Below the pieces are notes generated by a model that did no database searches, was not told where the DNA came from, and worked only from the letters and a program-made list of their open reading frames with translations. Made by a program: the position numbers and the translations under genes. A stretch of DNA of 64,000 bases from Sphingobium amiense. Its GTDB lineage: Bacteria > Pseudomonadota > Alphaproteobacteria > Sphingomonadales > Sphingomonadaceae. This document shows positions 44,399 through 54,610 of this stretch, in pieces (the stretch's first letter is position 1; every line of letters starts with the position of its first letter). Location: assembly GCF_003967075.1 (NCBI RefSeq), contig NZ_AP018666.1, positions 124,001-188,000 on the forward strand, given 5' to 3'.

Positions 44399-46101
44399 GC
44401 GACCACCACCTCCCGGAACATGCCGGCCGCCATGTGATAGAGCAGATGGCAGTGGAAGGCCCATCGGCCCATGGCGTCGGCGGTGACGCGGAAGCTCACC
44501 CGCTGGGCGGGCTGGACCACGACCGTATGCTTGCGGACCTGGAAGGCGCCGTCCGGGCCTTCGACATCGCTCCACATGCCGTGCAGATGCATCGGATGCG
44601 CCATCATCGTGTCGTTGACGAAGGTGACGCGCAGCCGCTCGTTCGGCTTGAAATGCAGCGGCCGGGAATCGTTGAGCTTGATGCCGTCGAGCGACCAGAT
44701 GAACCGTTCCATATTGCCCGTCAGATGCAGCTCGATGTCGCGCTCGGGCTCGCGCGGGTCGGGATCGCCGCCCGGCGTGCGCAGATCGGCCAGCGTCAGC
44801 ACGCGCCAGCCGCGCCCGCGCAGCCCGGCGCCGGGATCGTCGAGATTGGTGCGCGGATAGTCGACGCGCATGTCGGTATTGGCGCCATATTCGGTGCGGG
44901 CGTGCCGTGCCCTGGCCGGCATCTCGGTCATGCCGTGCCCGGCATGCGCGTCGCCTCCCATTGCGCCCATCGTCGCCATCGCGCCCATCATGTCGACCGG
45001 CTCGAGCCAGGTCCGGGCATCGAGCGGCGGCACGGCTGCCGCCATGCCCGGGGCCGGTGCGATCGTGCCACGCGCATAGCCGCTCCGATCGATCGCCTGC
45101 GCGAAGATGGTGCGGGCGCCGCCCTCGGGCATGGTGAACTCGACGTCGTAGGTCTCGCCCGGGCCGATCCGGAATTCCTCGACCGTGACCGGCTCGACCG
45201 GCTGCCCGTCGGTCGATACGACCGTCAGCTCGACCCCGGGGATCCGCACGTCGAAGAACGTCGCCGTCCCCGCGCCGACGAAGCGCAGGCGCACGCGCTC
45301 GCCGGGCGCGGCGATACCGGTCCAGTTGCCGGCGGGCGGCGCGCCGTTCATCAGATAGGTGTAGGTCGCGGCAGAGACATCGCTGTAGTCGGTCGGGTTC
45401 ATCCGCGAGCTGTTCCACATCCGCCGCCGCTCGAGCGCCTTGCCCAAGCCCATGGTGCCGACATCCTTGAGGAAATCGCCGGCGGTCGGCTGCGCAAAAT
45501 TATAGTAGCTGCTCTGCTTCTTGAGATTGAGGAAGATCTGCAGCGGCGGCTCGTCCGACCAGTCGCTGAGCACGATGCAATAGTCGCGATCGGGCGCCCG
45601 CGCCGCCGGCGCCTGTTTCGGCTCCACGATGATCGCTCCATAGAGTCCCGTCTGCTCGGCGAGCGTGTGAGCGTGATACCAGTAGGTTCCGCTCTGGCGG
45701 ACCTCGAAGCGATAGGTGAAGGTCTCGCCCGGCGCGATGCCGGCAAAGCTGATGCCGGGCACGCCGTCCATCTCCGCCGGCACGATGATGCCGTGCCAAT
45801 GGATGCTCGACATCTCCTTGAGGCCGTTGCGCACACGGAGCGTGACCGTGTCGCCTTCGCGCAGGCGCAGGACCGGCGCGGGCACGCTGCCGTTCACGGC
45901 GGTCGCGATACGGCGTTTGCCGGTGAAGTTGACTGGCAGCTCGGCGATCTCGAGGTCGAACTCGGTCCCGCTAAGCTCGGCGGGCGAGACTGGGGCGGAT
46001 CGCGCGAGAAGCGCCGGGGCGAAGCCGGCAACCGCGCCGCCGATCGCCAGCCCCTGGACGAAACGGCGCCGTGCGATCGGCCGGATATGTAAGGGAGACA
46101 T
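44395..46101 (-). CDS. copA: Periplasmic multicopper oxidase (second copy)
   Basis: A 568-residue exported oxidase. Twin-arginine-type signal (ARRRFVQGLAIGG). Copper motifs HWHG, WYHAHT, HPMHLHGMW and HCHLLYHMAAGM. The Met/His region is short (about residues 365-395) next to the first oxidase. ATG at 46101; no strong ribosome site. It follows the alcohol dehydrogenase gene by 25 bases. Confidence 0.94.
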   Translation of the reverse strand: MSPLHIRPIARRRFVQGLAIGGAVAGFAPALLARSAPVSPAELSGTEFDLEIAELPVNFTGKRRIATAVNGSVPAPVLRLREGDTVTLRVRNGLKEMSSIHWHGIIVPAEMDGVPGISFAGIAPGETFTYRFEVRQSGTYWYHAHTLAEQTGLYGAIIVEPKQAPAARAPDRDYCIVLSDWSDEPPLQIFLNLKKQSSYYNFAQPTAGDFLKDVGTMGLGKALERRRMWNSSRMNPTDYSDVSAATYTYLMNGAPPAGNWTGIAAPGERVRLRFVGAGTATFFDVRIPGVELTVVSTDGQPVEPVTVEEFRIGPGETYDVEFTMPEGGARTIFAQAIDRSGYARGTIAPAPGMAAAVPPLDARTWLEPVDMMGAMATMGAMGGDAHAGHGMTEMPARARHARTEYGANTDMRVDYPRTNLDDPGAGLRGRGWRVLTLADLRTPGGDPDPREPERDIELHLTGNMERFIWSLDGIKLNDSRPLHFKPNERLRVTFVNDTMMAHPMHLHGMWSDVEGPDGAFQVRKHTVVVQPAQRVSFRVTADAMGRWAFHCHLLYHMAAGMFREVVVA

Positions 46102-46126
46102 GAACTGTACTTTCGCGAAGTCGGGT

Positions 46127-47152
46127 TCAGGCGAGGTCGAGGACGATCCGGCCCTCGATGTCGCCATGGTGCATGCGGGAGAAGACGTCGTTGATGTTCT
46201 CCAGCTTGTCTGCATGGACCGTGGCCTTGACCTTGCCGTCGCCGGCGAACGCCAGTGCCTCGAGCAGATCGAGCCGCGTGCCGACGATCGAGCCTCGCAC
46301 GGTAATGCCGTTCAGCACGGTGTCGAAGATCGACAGCGGGAAGTCGCCCGGCGGCAGACCATTGAGCGCGACCGTGCCGCCGCGCCGGACCATGCCGAGC
46401 GCCTGCTGGAACGCCTTGGGCGAAACGGCGGTGACGAGCGCTCCGTGCGCGCCGCCTATCGCCTTCTTGAGCGCTGCCGAAGGGTCCTCGCTGTGCGCGT
46501 TGACCGTCAGTGTGGCGCCAAGGCGTGTAGCGAGGTCGAGCTTGCTATCGTCGATGTCGACCGCGGCCACATTGAGACCCATGGCACGGGCATATTGCAC
46601 CGCCATGTGGCCGAGCCCGCCGATCCCTGAGACGACCACCCACTCGCCGGGTCGGGCCTCGGTGGCCTTCAATCCCTTGTAGACGGTGACGCCCGCGCAG
46701 AGGATCGGCGCAATGTCGAGGAAGTCGACATTGTCGGGAAGGTGACCAACATAGTTGGGATCGGCGAGGACATATTCGGCAAAGCTGCCATTGACCGAAT
46801 AGCCGGTGTTCTGCTGTTCGTGGCAAAGCGTCTCCCAGCCACCCAGGCAATGCACGCAATGCCCGCAGGCGGTGTAGAGCCAGGGCACACCGACCCGGTC
46901 GCCTTCCTTCACATGGGTGACGCCCGCACCGACGGCGGCGACATGCCCGACGCCTTCATGGCCAGGAATGAAGGGCGGGTTGGGTTTGACCGGCCAGTCC
47001 CCTTCTGCCGCGTGCAGGTCGGTATGGCACACGCCGGTTGCCGCAATCTTGACCAGGATCTGCCCGGGGCCGACCGTCGGGATCGGCGCGTCCTCGATGA
47101 CCAGGGGCTTGCCGAATTCGCGGACGACCGCCGCCTTCATGGTTTTCGCCAT
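46127..47152 (-). CDS. adhP: Zinc-dependent alcohol dehydrogenase, AdhP type
   Basis: A 341-residue medium-chain dehydrogenase oxidising alcohols with NAD(P)+. Catalytic zinc: Cys in [10 protein letters not shown], His in PGHEGVGHV. Structural zinc cysteines in [15 protein letters not shown]. Nucleotide fold [17 protein letters not shown]. It lies between an aldehyde dehydrogenase and copper genes and reads with both, so it may belong to one operon. Confidence 0.93.
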   Translation of the reverse strand: MAKTMKAAVVREFGKPLVIEDAPIPTVGPGQILVKIAATGVCHTDLHAAEGDWPVKPNPPFIPGHEGVGHVAAVGAGVTHVKEGDRVGVPWLYTACGHCVHCLGGWETLCHEQQNTGYSVNGSFAEYVLADPNYVGHLPDNVDFLDIAPILCAGVTVYKGLKATEARPGEWVVVSGIGGLGHMAVQYARAMGLNVAAVDIDDSKLDLATRLGATLTVNAHSEDPSAALKKAIGGAHGALVTAVSPKAFQQALGMVRRGGTVALNGLPPGDFPLSIFDTVLNGITVRGSIVGTRLDLLEALAFAGDGKVKATVHADKLENINDVFSRMHHGDIEGRIVLDLA

Positions 47153-47178
47153 GTCCGTTTCTCCTTTTGAGCGAGGGG

Positions 47179-48699
47179 TCAGAACAGGCCGAGCGCGTGC
47201 TCGTCATAGGAGACGAGCAGGTTCTTGGTCTGCTGATAATGGTCGAGCATCATCCGGTGATTTTCACGCCCGAAGCCCGACGCCTTGTATCCGCCGAAGG
47301 CGGCATGGGCGGGGTACTGGTGATAGCAGTTGGTCCAGACCCGCCCGGCCTCGATCGCGCGGCCCAGACGGTAGGCGGTGTTGCCGCTCCGGGTCCAGAC
47401 GCCCGCGCCAAGACCGTAGGCGGTGTCGTTGGCAAGTGCGATCGCCTCCTCGACCGTCTTGAAGGTGGTGACCGCCAGGACGGGACCGAAGATCTCCTCC
47501 TGGAAGATGCGCATGTGGTTCTGACCCACGAACACGGTCGGCTGTACGAAATAGCCCTGGTCGAGCGCACCGCCCGGCAGCGCCCTGGCGCCACCGACCA
47601 GACACTGCGCGCCCTCGGCCTTGCCGATATCGATATAGCCCAGGATCTTGTGGAGCTGGTCCTCCGACGCCTGCGCGCCGACCTGGACCGACGGGTCGAG
47701 CGGATCGCCCTGGCGGATCGCGGCGACGCGCGCCACGGCGCGCTCGATGAAGCGGTCGAAGATCGACTCATGGATCAGGGCGCGCGACGGGCAGGTACAG
47801 ACCTCGCCCTTGTTGAAGGCGAACAAAGTAAAGCCTTCGAGCGCCTTGTCGAAGAAGGCATCGTCCTCGTCGAGCACGTCCGCCATGAAGATGTTGGGCG
47901 ACTTGCCGCCAAGCTCCATCGTCTGGGGGATCAGATGGTCCGCCGCGGCGTGCATGATCTGCTTGCCGGTGACGGTCTCGCCGGTGAACGAGACCTTGGC
48001 GATGCGCGGATTGGCGGCGATCGCCTGGCCGACGGTCCGTCCCGGGCCGGTGACGACATTGAGCACGCCGGGCGGCAGGATGTCGGCGGTGAGCTCGGCG
48101 AACATCAGCAAGGTGAGCGGCGTCTGGGATGCGGGCTTGATGACGGTGCAGTTGCCCGCCGCCAGCGCCGGGGCGATCTTCCACGCCGCCATCAGCAGCG
48201 GGAAGTTCCACGGGATGATCTGGCCGACGACGCCGAGCGGCTCGCGGAAATGATAGGCGATGGTGTCGGCATCGATCGTCGAGATGCCGCCTTCCTCCGC
48301 CCGGATGCAGCCGGCGAAGTAGCGGAAATGGTCGATTGCAAGCGGCACGTCGGCAGCGCGGGTCTCGCGGATCGGCTTGCCATTGTCGATCGTCTCGGCA
48401 AGCGCCAGCAGCTCCAGATTATCCTCGAGCCGGTCGGCGACGCGATTGAGAATCCTGGCGCGCTCGGCGGGCGCGATCCTTGCCCATTGATCCTTGGCGG
48501 CGTGCGCCGCATCGAGCGCGCGCTCGACATCTTCCGGCGTCGACAGCGCGAACTCGGCGATCTGGGCGCCATTGATCGGGCTCTTGTCGGCGAAATACTC
48601 GCCGCTCGCAGGAGCGCTCCAGCGGCCTCCGATGAAATTATCATAGCGGTGTCGGAAGGAGGCCGCCGCGTTAATGGTCCCGATCGCCTTCTCGAACAT
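47179..48699 (-). CDS. NAD-dependent aldehyde dehydrogenase
   Basis: A 506-residue ALDH. The motifs [34 protein letters not shown] and [12 protein letters not shown] are clear, with catalytic Cys in [11 protein letters not shown] and [10 protein letters not shown] near the end. Similar to acetaldehyde dehydrogenases that work with the AdhP next door to turn alcohols into acids. The IS21 end is only 16 bases upstream of the ATG, so the native promoter is gone. Confidence 0.93.
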   Translation of the reverse strand: MFEKAIGTINAAASFRHRYDNFIGGRWSAPASGEYFADKSPINGAQIAEFALSTPEDVERALDAAHAAKDQWARIAPAERARILNRVADRLEDNLELLALAETIDNGKPIRETRAADVPLAIDHFRYFAGCIRAEEGGISTIDADTIAYHFREPLGVVGQIIPWNFPLLMAAWKIAPALAAGNCTVIKPASQTPLTLLMFAELTADILPPGVLNVVTGPGRTVGQAIAANPRIAKVSFTGETVTGKQIMHAAADHLIPQTMELGGKSPNIFMADVLDEDDAFFDKALEGFTLFAFNKGEVCTCPSRALIHESIFDRFIERAVARVAAIRQGDPLDPSVQVGAQASEDQLHKILGYIDIGKAEGAQCLVGGARALPGGALDQGYFVQPTVFVGQNHMRIFQEEIFGPVLAVTTFKTVEEAIALANDTAYGLGAGVWTRSGNTAYRLGRAIEAGRVWTNCYHQYPAHAAFGGYKASGFGRENHRMMLDHYQQTKNLLVSYDEHALGLF

Positions 48700-48809
48700 A
48701 ACCTGACTCCATCTCTGTTGATTTCCACTGAGAGTTGACCCGGGATTTTCATCGAGAAGTGACCCGGTTGGAAGGTATGTCCCGCTATGCGGGTGGTGGG
48801 TCAAGCGGG

Positions 48810-49580
48810 TTATTTTTCCTTTCGTGATTTGGGGTCCGCGGCGCTGGCCCTGAACCGAAAGCTGTCATTGCCGGTCTCGAGGATGTGACAGTGGTGGGTG
48901 AGCCGGTCCAGCAGAGCCGTTGTCATCTTGGCATCACCGAACACGCCAGCCCATTCGCTGAAGCTGAGGTTGGTGGTGATGACGACGCTGGTGCGCTCGT
49001 AAAGCTTGCTCAGCAGGTGGAACAGCAGCGCGCCGCCTGACGGGCTGAACGGCAAGTATCCGAGCTCGTCGAGGATGACGAGGTCGAGGCGCAGGAGCCG
49101 TTCGGACAGTTGGCCTGCCTTGTTCATGGCCTTTTCCTGTTCCAGCGCGTTGACCAGGTCGACGGTGGCGAAGAAGCGGACCTTCTTGCGGTGATGCTCG
49201 ACCGCCTGGACGCCAAGTGCGGTGGCGACGTGCGTCTTGCCGGTGCCGGGGCCACCGATCAGGACGACGTTATGGGCGCCATCGATAAACTCGCCGCGAT
49301 GCAACTGGCGGACCATGGCTTCGTTGACCTCGCTGGAAGCGAAGTCGAAGCCGGCCAGGTCCTTGTAGGCCGGGAACCGGGCCGCCTTGATCTGGTAGGC
49401 GATGGACCGAACCTCGCGCTCGGCCATCTCGGCCTTGAGCAACTGGGAGAGGATGGGGATGGCCGCATCGAAGGCGGGTGCCCCCTGCTCGATGAGGTCA
49501 GCGACGGCCTGGGCCATGCCGTACATCTTGAGGGAGCGCAGCATGACCATGACGGCGGCGCTGGCGGGATCATGACGCAT
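48810..49580 (-). CDS. istB: IS21 helper ATPase IstB
   Basis: A 256-residue AAA+ regulator of transposition. Walker [10 protein letters not shown], Walker [11 protein letters not shown], then [15 protein letters not shown] and [21 protein letters not shown] at 49580 overlaps istA by 11 bases. Complete. Confidence 0.93.
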   Translation of the reverse strand: MRHDPASAAVMVMLRSLKMYGMAQAVADLIEQGAPAFDAAIPILSQLLKAEMAEREVRSIAYQIKAARFPAYKDLAGFDFASSEVNEAMVRQLHRGEFIDGAHNVVLIGGPGTGKTHVATALGVQAVEHHRKKVRFFATVDLVNALEQEKAMNKAGQLSERLLRLDLVILDELGYLPFSPSGGALLFHLLSKLYERTSVVITTNLSFSEWAGVFGDAKMTTALLDRLTHHCHILETGNDSFRFRASAADPKSRKEK

Positions 49581-51096
49581 GACGCAGATCCTTCCCGCGC
49601 AGCGTATCATAGCGCGCGACATTGGCCTTCGGCTCCCGGCGCAGGCTCAACGCCTGTGGGGTATCGATGGCGGCGATGCTGGTTGGCTTGCCGTCGAGCA
49701 GCCGGTGGAGGATGTTGAGGATATGGGTCTTGGTCGGCACGCCAGCTTCCAGCGCCAGTTCGACGGAACAGAGCACCGCCTGCTCATCATGTTGCAGGAC
49801 CAGCGCGAGGATCTCCACCATCTCCCGGTCACCGCCGGGGCGCTTGAGCAGGAAGCCCTGCAACTGCCGGAAGGCCTCGGGCATCTCGGCAAAGGGCGCG
49901 CCGTTGCGCAGGGCGCCAGGCTTGCGCTGGATCACCGCCAGGTAATGCCGCCAGTCATAGATGGTCCGCCCTGGCTGGTCATGGGACCGCTCGATGATCC
50001 GGCCATGCTCGCACAGGACCTGGCCCTCGGCGGCGATGACGAGCCGGTCAGGGTAGACCCGCAGGCTCACCGGCCGGTTGGCGAAAGAGGCTGGCACGCT
50101 GTAGCGATTGCGCTCGAAGGAGACCAGGCAGGTCGGCGATACCCGCTTGGTGTGCTCGACGAAGCCATCGAAGGGCCGGCCCAGCGGCATCAGACTGGCG
50201 ACCTCTTCGGCATGCACATCGGCGATGGTGCCGGGCAGGACGCCATGCTGGATCTGACCCCATTGCGCGATGCACTGCTCCTCGAGCCAGACGTTGAGCG
50301 CATCGATGTCGGGGAAGCTGGGCATGGGTTGCCACAGCCGGCGCCGTGCATCCTGCACGTTCTTCTCGACCTGTCCCTTCTCCCAACCGGAAGCCGGGTT
50401 ACAGAACTCGGGCTCGAACAGGTAATGACTGGCCATCGCGGCAAAGCGCGCGTTGACCTGCCGAGCCTTGCCCGTGCCGATCCGATCAACCGCGGTCTTC
50501 ATGTTGTCGAAAATCCCGCGCTGCGGCACGCCGCCCAGCACCCGGAAGGCCTGGGTCAGAGCGTCGAACAGCATCTCGTGAGTCTGGAGCAGATAAGCTC
50601 GGACGGTGAAGGCGCGGCTGTGTGACAGCTTGGTGTGCGCCACCTGCAGCTTGGTCTGCTTGCCGCCCAGCAAGGCCCAGTCCTCGCTCCAGTCGAACTG
50701 GAACGCCTCGCCCGGCGCAAAGACCAGCGGCACGAACGTGCCGCGACCACTGGTCTGCTGCTCGCGCTGACGATCGGCCTTCCAGGTCCGCACGAAGGCC
50801 GCAACGCGCCCGTATGAGCCGTTATAGCCCAGGACCACGAGATCGGCGTGCATCTGCTTCGCCGTGCGCCGCTGCTTGCGCGACTTGCCAGCCTCGATCC
50901 GCAGCCAGCCTGACAGCTTCTCCGCATACGGGTCCAGCTTGCTCGGCCGCTCGGGAACCTTGAACTGCGGCTCTACCGTGTCCGCCCGCAGGTACTTGCG
51001 GATCGTGTTGCGCGACAAACCAGTGCGCCGCTCGATCTCCCGGATCGGAACCTGCTGCCGGAAATGCCAGCGCCGGATTACACTCAATAACGCCAT
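49570..51096 (-). CDS. istA: IS21 transposase IstA
   Basis: A 508-residue DDE transposase. N-terminal helix-turn-helix ([20 protein letters not shown]), catalytic core with [23 protein letters not shown] and [13 protein letters not shown], and a C-terminal domain ([20 protein letters not shown]). ATG at 51096 chosen because IstA proteins begin near [12 protein letters not shown]. Confidence 0.93.
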   Translation of the reverse strand: MALLSVIRRWHFRQQVPIREIERRTGLSRNTIRKYLRADTVEPQFKVPERPSKLDPYAEKLSGWLRIEAGKSRKQRRTAKQMHADLVVLGYNGSYGRVAAFVRTWKADRQREQQTSGRGTFVPLVFAPGEAFQFDWSEDWALLGGKQTKLQVAHTKLSHSRAFTVRAYLLQTHEMLFDALTQAFRVLGGVPQRGIFDNMKTAVDRIGTGKARQVNARFAAMASHYLFEPEFCNPASGWEKGQVEKNVQDARRRLWQPMPSFPDIDALNVWLEEQCIAQWGQIQHGVLPGTIADVHAEEVASLMPLGRPFDGFVEHTKRVSPTCLVSFERNRYSVPASFANRPVSLRVYPDRLVIAAEGQVLCEHGRIIERSHDQPGRTIYDWRHYLAVIQRKPGALRNGAPFAEMPEAFRQLQGFLLKRPGGDREMVEILALVLQHDEQAVLCSVELALEAGVPTKTHILNILHRLLDGKPTSIAAIDTPQALSLRREPKANVARYDTLRGKDLRHAS

Positions 51097-51208
51097 GTCG
51101 ATCACTCCTGAATCCTCCGACCAATCAGCCAGAGGGAAGTCAAAACATGGGTCACTTCTCAGTGGAAACTTATGCCCCTCCCGGGTCAACTCTCAGTGGA
51201 AATCAACA

Positions 51209-51766
51209 GGCTTCCCGCCCGATCCCTTCGCCGAGCCGCAACGGGCCGGCCTGGCGCTGCCGGACTCCGGCCCGACGCCGCAGCCCACGCAGCGCATCGC
51301 GGACCACGACGGCACCGACGGGGCATGGAACGTCGAGAAGGTGATGGGCCACCGCCAGCGAGGACAGGCGCCGGGACACGGTCGCCGGCTTGAGCCGCCG
51401 CGCCTCGCAATAGTCAATATAGGCGACAAGCCGCGCTTCGTCGGCGGGCAGGCCGATCCCGCCGCGCTCGGCCGAGAAGCGCGCGTAGCAATCGAGATCG
51501 ACCGCGAGCGCCTTGATGCTGGCGGGCGCCCGCGCCTCGATGCTCTTCTGGAAGTTGAGTTCGACCAGGCTGGCGCCTTCGCCTGTCAGCTCCTGAAGCA
51601 ACTCGACGAGCTGGACCGCGCGATCTTGCGCGGCGCCCGACCGCCGCTGGGGCAGCGGCGCCTCGCCGGGTGCCAGGATCGTCACGATCTCCGCGGAAAC
51701 CGAGCGCTTGGGCATGGGCAGACGCTCTGTCTGTGCAGCGATCGACAGGACGGATTTGGCGCGCAT
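51209..51766 (-). pseudogene. Tyrosine recombinase, truncated by IS21
   Basis: About 186 residues: an unstructured start, then the N-terminal SAM-like core-binding domain (NFQKSIEARAPASIKALAVD, SAERGGIGLPADEARLVAYI, ATVSRRLSSLAVAHHL). It ends at GVRQRQAGPLRLGEG where IS21 begins, before the catalytic Arg-His-Arg-Tyr domain. The missing part is not on the far side of IS21. Probably once a plasmid resolution or integration enzyme; a 12-7-12 palindrome lies 34 bases upstream of its start. Confidence 0.85.
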
Positions 51767-51799
51767 ACCGGGGGACTATAACCCCGATTTCGCCGAAGT

Positions 51800-51830
51800 C
51801 ACTATCGATAACACTCTATTATCGATAGTG
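51800..51830. repeat. 31-bp palindrome, candidate tyrosine-recombinase core site
   Basis: CACTATCGATAA, then CACTCTA, then TTATCGATAGTG: two perfect 12-base arms around a 7-base centre. This is the layout of Cre/Xer-type crossover sites. It sits between the truncated recombinase gene and the 51888 gene. A repressor operator is the alternative. Confidence 0.6.
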
Positions 51831-51887
51831 CAAAAAAGGGCGTGCTAGGGATGGTGCAGTTAAGGCAGTTTAGGTTACCCTTGCGAC

Positions 51888-53093
51888 ATGCCCGATTTTT
51901 GCGATCCATCGACCCGATTCCATCCGCTCCGATCGGACGAAGATGCGCCGATCGAAGACCTGATGACGGCAAGGGTGCGCGCGGCGCTCACCTGGGGCCA
52001 GCTGCAAGGCCGTTTAGCGCATGTGCCCGCGCAAGTTGCGCATCAATTCTGCGCCGCGCTCGCCCGCCTGCTCCTCGTCGAAGCGCTCACGGGTAGCGGC
52101 TTTTCCGGCGCGAACAGCTGGTTTTCCGCATGGTTTTCCGGCCTCCAGCCCGTGCCCGACGCCACCGCCCATGTCGCAGCCCCGCCCTCGCTGGTCGCCG
52201 ACACGCTGCTCGCCGAGCTCTCGCTGTCGGCCTGGGCGCCGCTCGCCGACACGGCCATCCAAATCCGCGCCGCAGCGCATTTCCATCGCGGCGAGGGCGC
52301 CCCGCAAGGCGAGCGCGGCGATGCCCCCGCGTTCGCCGTAGCGGAAGCGGCGCGGCTCGCCGAGCCGCCCGCCGACGATCGCGCGGACGACTGGCCCCTC
52401 GCCGCGCTCGATCGCCTGCATCGGGCCGCGGCCGCCTCGCCGCATTTCGCGCCCACCGAGCGCAGCTACCAGCTGCTCCCCCTGCCCGCCGGGCCGGTCT
52501 CCTTCGAGCAGACGCGGACGGCCACGCCGCTGTGGGCGCTCGATCTCCTCGCCGGCGCCCTGATCGCGCGGAGCGCGCCAGCGACCAGGCCGCTGCCCCT
52601 GCCCGGAGCCGTGCGCGCCGAGGCGCTCAGACCCGAGCTCTGGTCCCGCGAGCGCGCCATTATCACGGCCGAGGCCGCCGGCGAAGCTGCGCAGCGGCTG
52701 AGCGACCAGCTCGATGCAGCCCATGCGAGCGTGCGCGAAGTGCATGAGGCGATGACCGTCCTGCGTTCGACCTCGCGCGCGCCGCTGCTCTACCGGCTGC
52801 TCGCGGGCTTCGGACCGCTGCGCCCGCTCCAGATCGAGAAGGCCCTTGGCGTTTCGAAAAACGGCGTGCGCGATCTCGTCGCCGCCCTCGTCAAAGCGGG
52901 CCTCGCCGAGCGGGCGGCGTACGAACATCACACGATCATCCGCGCCCTGCCCCGCGCGCGCCGTGCCACGCTGGCGGCCGAGGGTGAAAGCAGATCCGTT
53001 GAAACCAGCTCCGGCGCGACGTTCGCCGCGTTCGACGCGGCCATGGCCGATGTCGAGCGCGTGCTCGCCCGTATGGAGACGGCGCGCGAATGA
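51888..53093 (+). CDS. Winged-helix plasmid protein, unknown (paralogue of 57330)
   Basis: A 401-residue protein. N-terminal half Ala/Leu-rich, no motif known to me. A C-terminal winged helix is likely (LLYRLLAGFGPLRPLQIEKA, LGVSKNGVRDLVAALVKAGL), then a tail FAAFDAAMADVERVLARM. The gene at 57330 shows the same C-terminal plan with a matching tail (FDQFDAEMAAIDELL). It may belong to the DUF1612/RHE_PE00001-like helix-turn-helix proteins of alphaproteobacterial plasmids; this is uncertain. No good ribosome site. Confidence 0.65.
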   Translation: MPDFCDPSTRFHPLRSDEDAPIEDLMTARVRAALTWGQLQGRLAHVPAQVAHQFCAALARLLLVEALTGSGFSGANSWFSAWFSGLQPVPDATAHVAAPPSLVADTLLAELSLSAWAPLADTAIQIRAAAHFHRGEGAPQGERGDAPAFAVAEAARLAEPPADDRADDWPLAALDRLHRAAAASPHFAPTERSYQLLPLPAGPVSFEQTRTATPLWALDLLAGALIARSAPATRPLPLPGAVRAEALRPELWSRERAIITAEAAGEAAQRLSDQLDAAHASVREVHEAMTVLRSTSRAPLLYRLLAGFGPLRPLQIEKALGVSKNGVRDLVAALVKAGLAERAAYEHHTIIRALPRARRATLAAEGESRSVETSSGATFAAFDAAMADVERVLARMETARE

Positions 53094-53347
53094 CCCCGGC
53101 AACACGGCAAGATAGGAAACCCCGGCAGAAACTTCAAATCGACGCGCCCGATACGGGACTCGCGCCGCCGTTTCAGGCCATGACCTGTCTTTGAACGATC
53201 AAAGGAAAGTTCGCGCAAAAGCCCCTGGGAGCGCAAAAAGGCGGTCTCGGATAGGAGGGGGCGCCCAGAGGCCGCCACCACGCCCTACGGGCCTCCTGAG
53301 GGCAAATTCGCGCGAAATGCCCAATGGGCGACCGTCGCCGTCCGGCT

Positions 53348-54610
53348 TTACCATCCGCGCCCATGACCCGGCAGATCGAGCAGGATGCGAAACCTGGGAG
53401 CGGCGAAGCAGGCGGCGAGCCGCGCCCGCCACAGATCGCCATTCGCGCTGCAAGCCGGCTCGGCGCAGCCGGCGGACATCGCCGCGCCCACCATCCCCGA
53501 TGCTTGCAGGTAAAACAGCGCCTCCTGGAAACCACGGCGCTGCGCTGACATCGCCGCGCTCTCCGTCGCGGCGGCGTCTCGTACCGCGCGCGCCAGCGCC
53601 GCGCGGCGAGCCTTCAGCCCCTGCATCAAATGGGCACGGGGATAATTGCGCTTGGCCTGCTCGAGCTGCTCGCAGACCATGGTGAGCCGGCGACGCTCGC
53701 GGTCGAGCTGCCGCAGGCCGACCCTGGCGATCGCCTCCGCCAGATCCGATAATTGGGGTCCGACGCCGGAAGCCGCCTTTCGCGGCAGGCGTGCCGGCTG
53801 CGCATCGAAGCGGAAGATTTGCTCCCATCGCCCGGCTTTCAGCCCGTCACTGCTGTGGAGCGCCGCCAGCAGCAGATGACGCACCGGAGCGTAGTGGAAG
53901 CGGTTGCCGACCAGCGCCGCCCGGTACCGCTCCCAACCTACCCGGTCACCGGGGCGGGCGCCGCGGATTTGCTCCCGCGCAATCATCCCGTTCCACAGCA
54001 CTCGGGTTTTGACGAAGGCAAACCGCGCCATTTGCGCGCGCGTGCGCGCGACCCGGGCCGCGAGCGCCCGCTCGGCGGCCTGCGTCCGCCCCAGGGCCCT
54101 GATCCCCGCAAGATCGGTCAGCAACAGCGCATGACGGTCGCAGAAGGTCGTCACGCGCAAGATCCAGCTCCGCTCGATCCGCCACGGCGCGCCGGACACC
54201 AGCCAGTCAAGCCAGCACTGGGCGCAGCCGATTGACCGCAGCGTCAGCGGCAACAGATCGCCGCGCCCACAGCCGACGAACGTCCTAGAAATCGCCTTCG
54301 CGGGCACCATCGTCGCCCACGCGAGCCGTTCTACCATCACCTGGCGGCGGTCCGGCACGCCAGCGACCGCCGGCGCCGGCGCGGCCAACCAAGCCGATGC
54401 GCGCGACGTGGCCGGTACGCGCGACGTGGCCGGTACGGGCGACACGGCCAGGTCGCGATCGGCGAGCGCCGCGTCGATGCCGAGATGGCGAAACAGCGCT
54501 TTGGGCGTGGTCTCATGACGCGCGGCCAGGCGGCGCAGCCAGGATTCGAAACATTCCTCGGGCAGCGGCCTCACCCGAAACGCCAGCGGCTCGATCTCCC
54601 GCCCGCTCAT
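53348..54610 (-). CDS. tniQ: TniQ-family transposition target-selection protein
   Basis: A 420-residue TniQ/TnsD relative. N terminus EPLAFRVRPLPEECFESWLRRL is typical; zinc ligands follow in SIGCAQCWLDW and TTFCDRHALLL. The C-terminal half is coiled and basic. In Tn7/Tn5053-like systems TniQ guides the TniA-TniB complex to target DNA. Four-base overlap with tniB. Confidence 0.9.
   Translation of the reverse strand: MSGREIEPLAFRVRPLPEECFESWLRRLAARHETTPKALFRHLGIDAALADRDLAVSPVPATSRVPATSRASAWLAAPAPAVAGVPDRRQVMVERLAWATMVPAKAISRTFVGCGRGDLLPLTLRSIGCAQCWLDWLVSGAPWRIERSWILRVTTFCDRHALLLTDLAGIRALGRTQAAERALAARVARTRAQMARFAFVKTRVLWNGMIAREQIRGARPGDRVGWERYRAALVGNRFHYAPVRHLLLAALHSSDGLKAGRWEQIFRFDAQPARLPRKAASGVGPQLSDLAEAIARVGLRQLDRERRRLTMVCEQLEQAKRNYPRAHLMQGLKARRAALARAVRDAAATESAAMSAQRRGFQEALFYLQASGMVGAAMSAGCAEPACSANGDLWRARLAACFAAPRFRILLDLPGHGRGW

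Larger units (their letters stand above)
48716..51208 (-). mobile_element. IS21-family insertion sequence, complete
   Basis: 2,493 bases with perfect 30-bp terminal inverted repeats (48716-48745 and 51179-51208) beginning TGTTGATTTCC, plus inner copies of GAGAAGTGACCC at both ends as usual for IS21. It encodes istA and istB. No flanking target duplication is visible, suggesting a later deletion or recombination on one side. Confidence 0.93.

Noticed and set aside
44434..46092. A long plus-strand frame opposite the second multicopper oxidase
   Set aside because: A shadow of the oxidase, which has all copper motifs and a signal peptide.
53200..53325. Short similar strings with CGCGCAAA/CGCGAAA as left-end transposon repeats
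   Set aside because: Matches are too short and irregular to separate from GC-rich background, and no TGTC terminus accompanies them.
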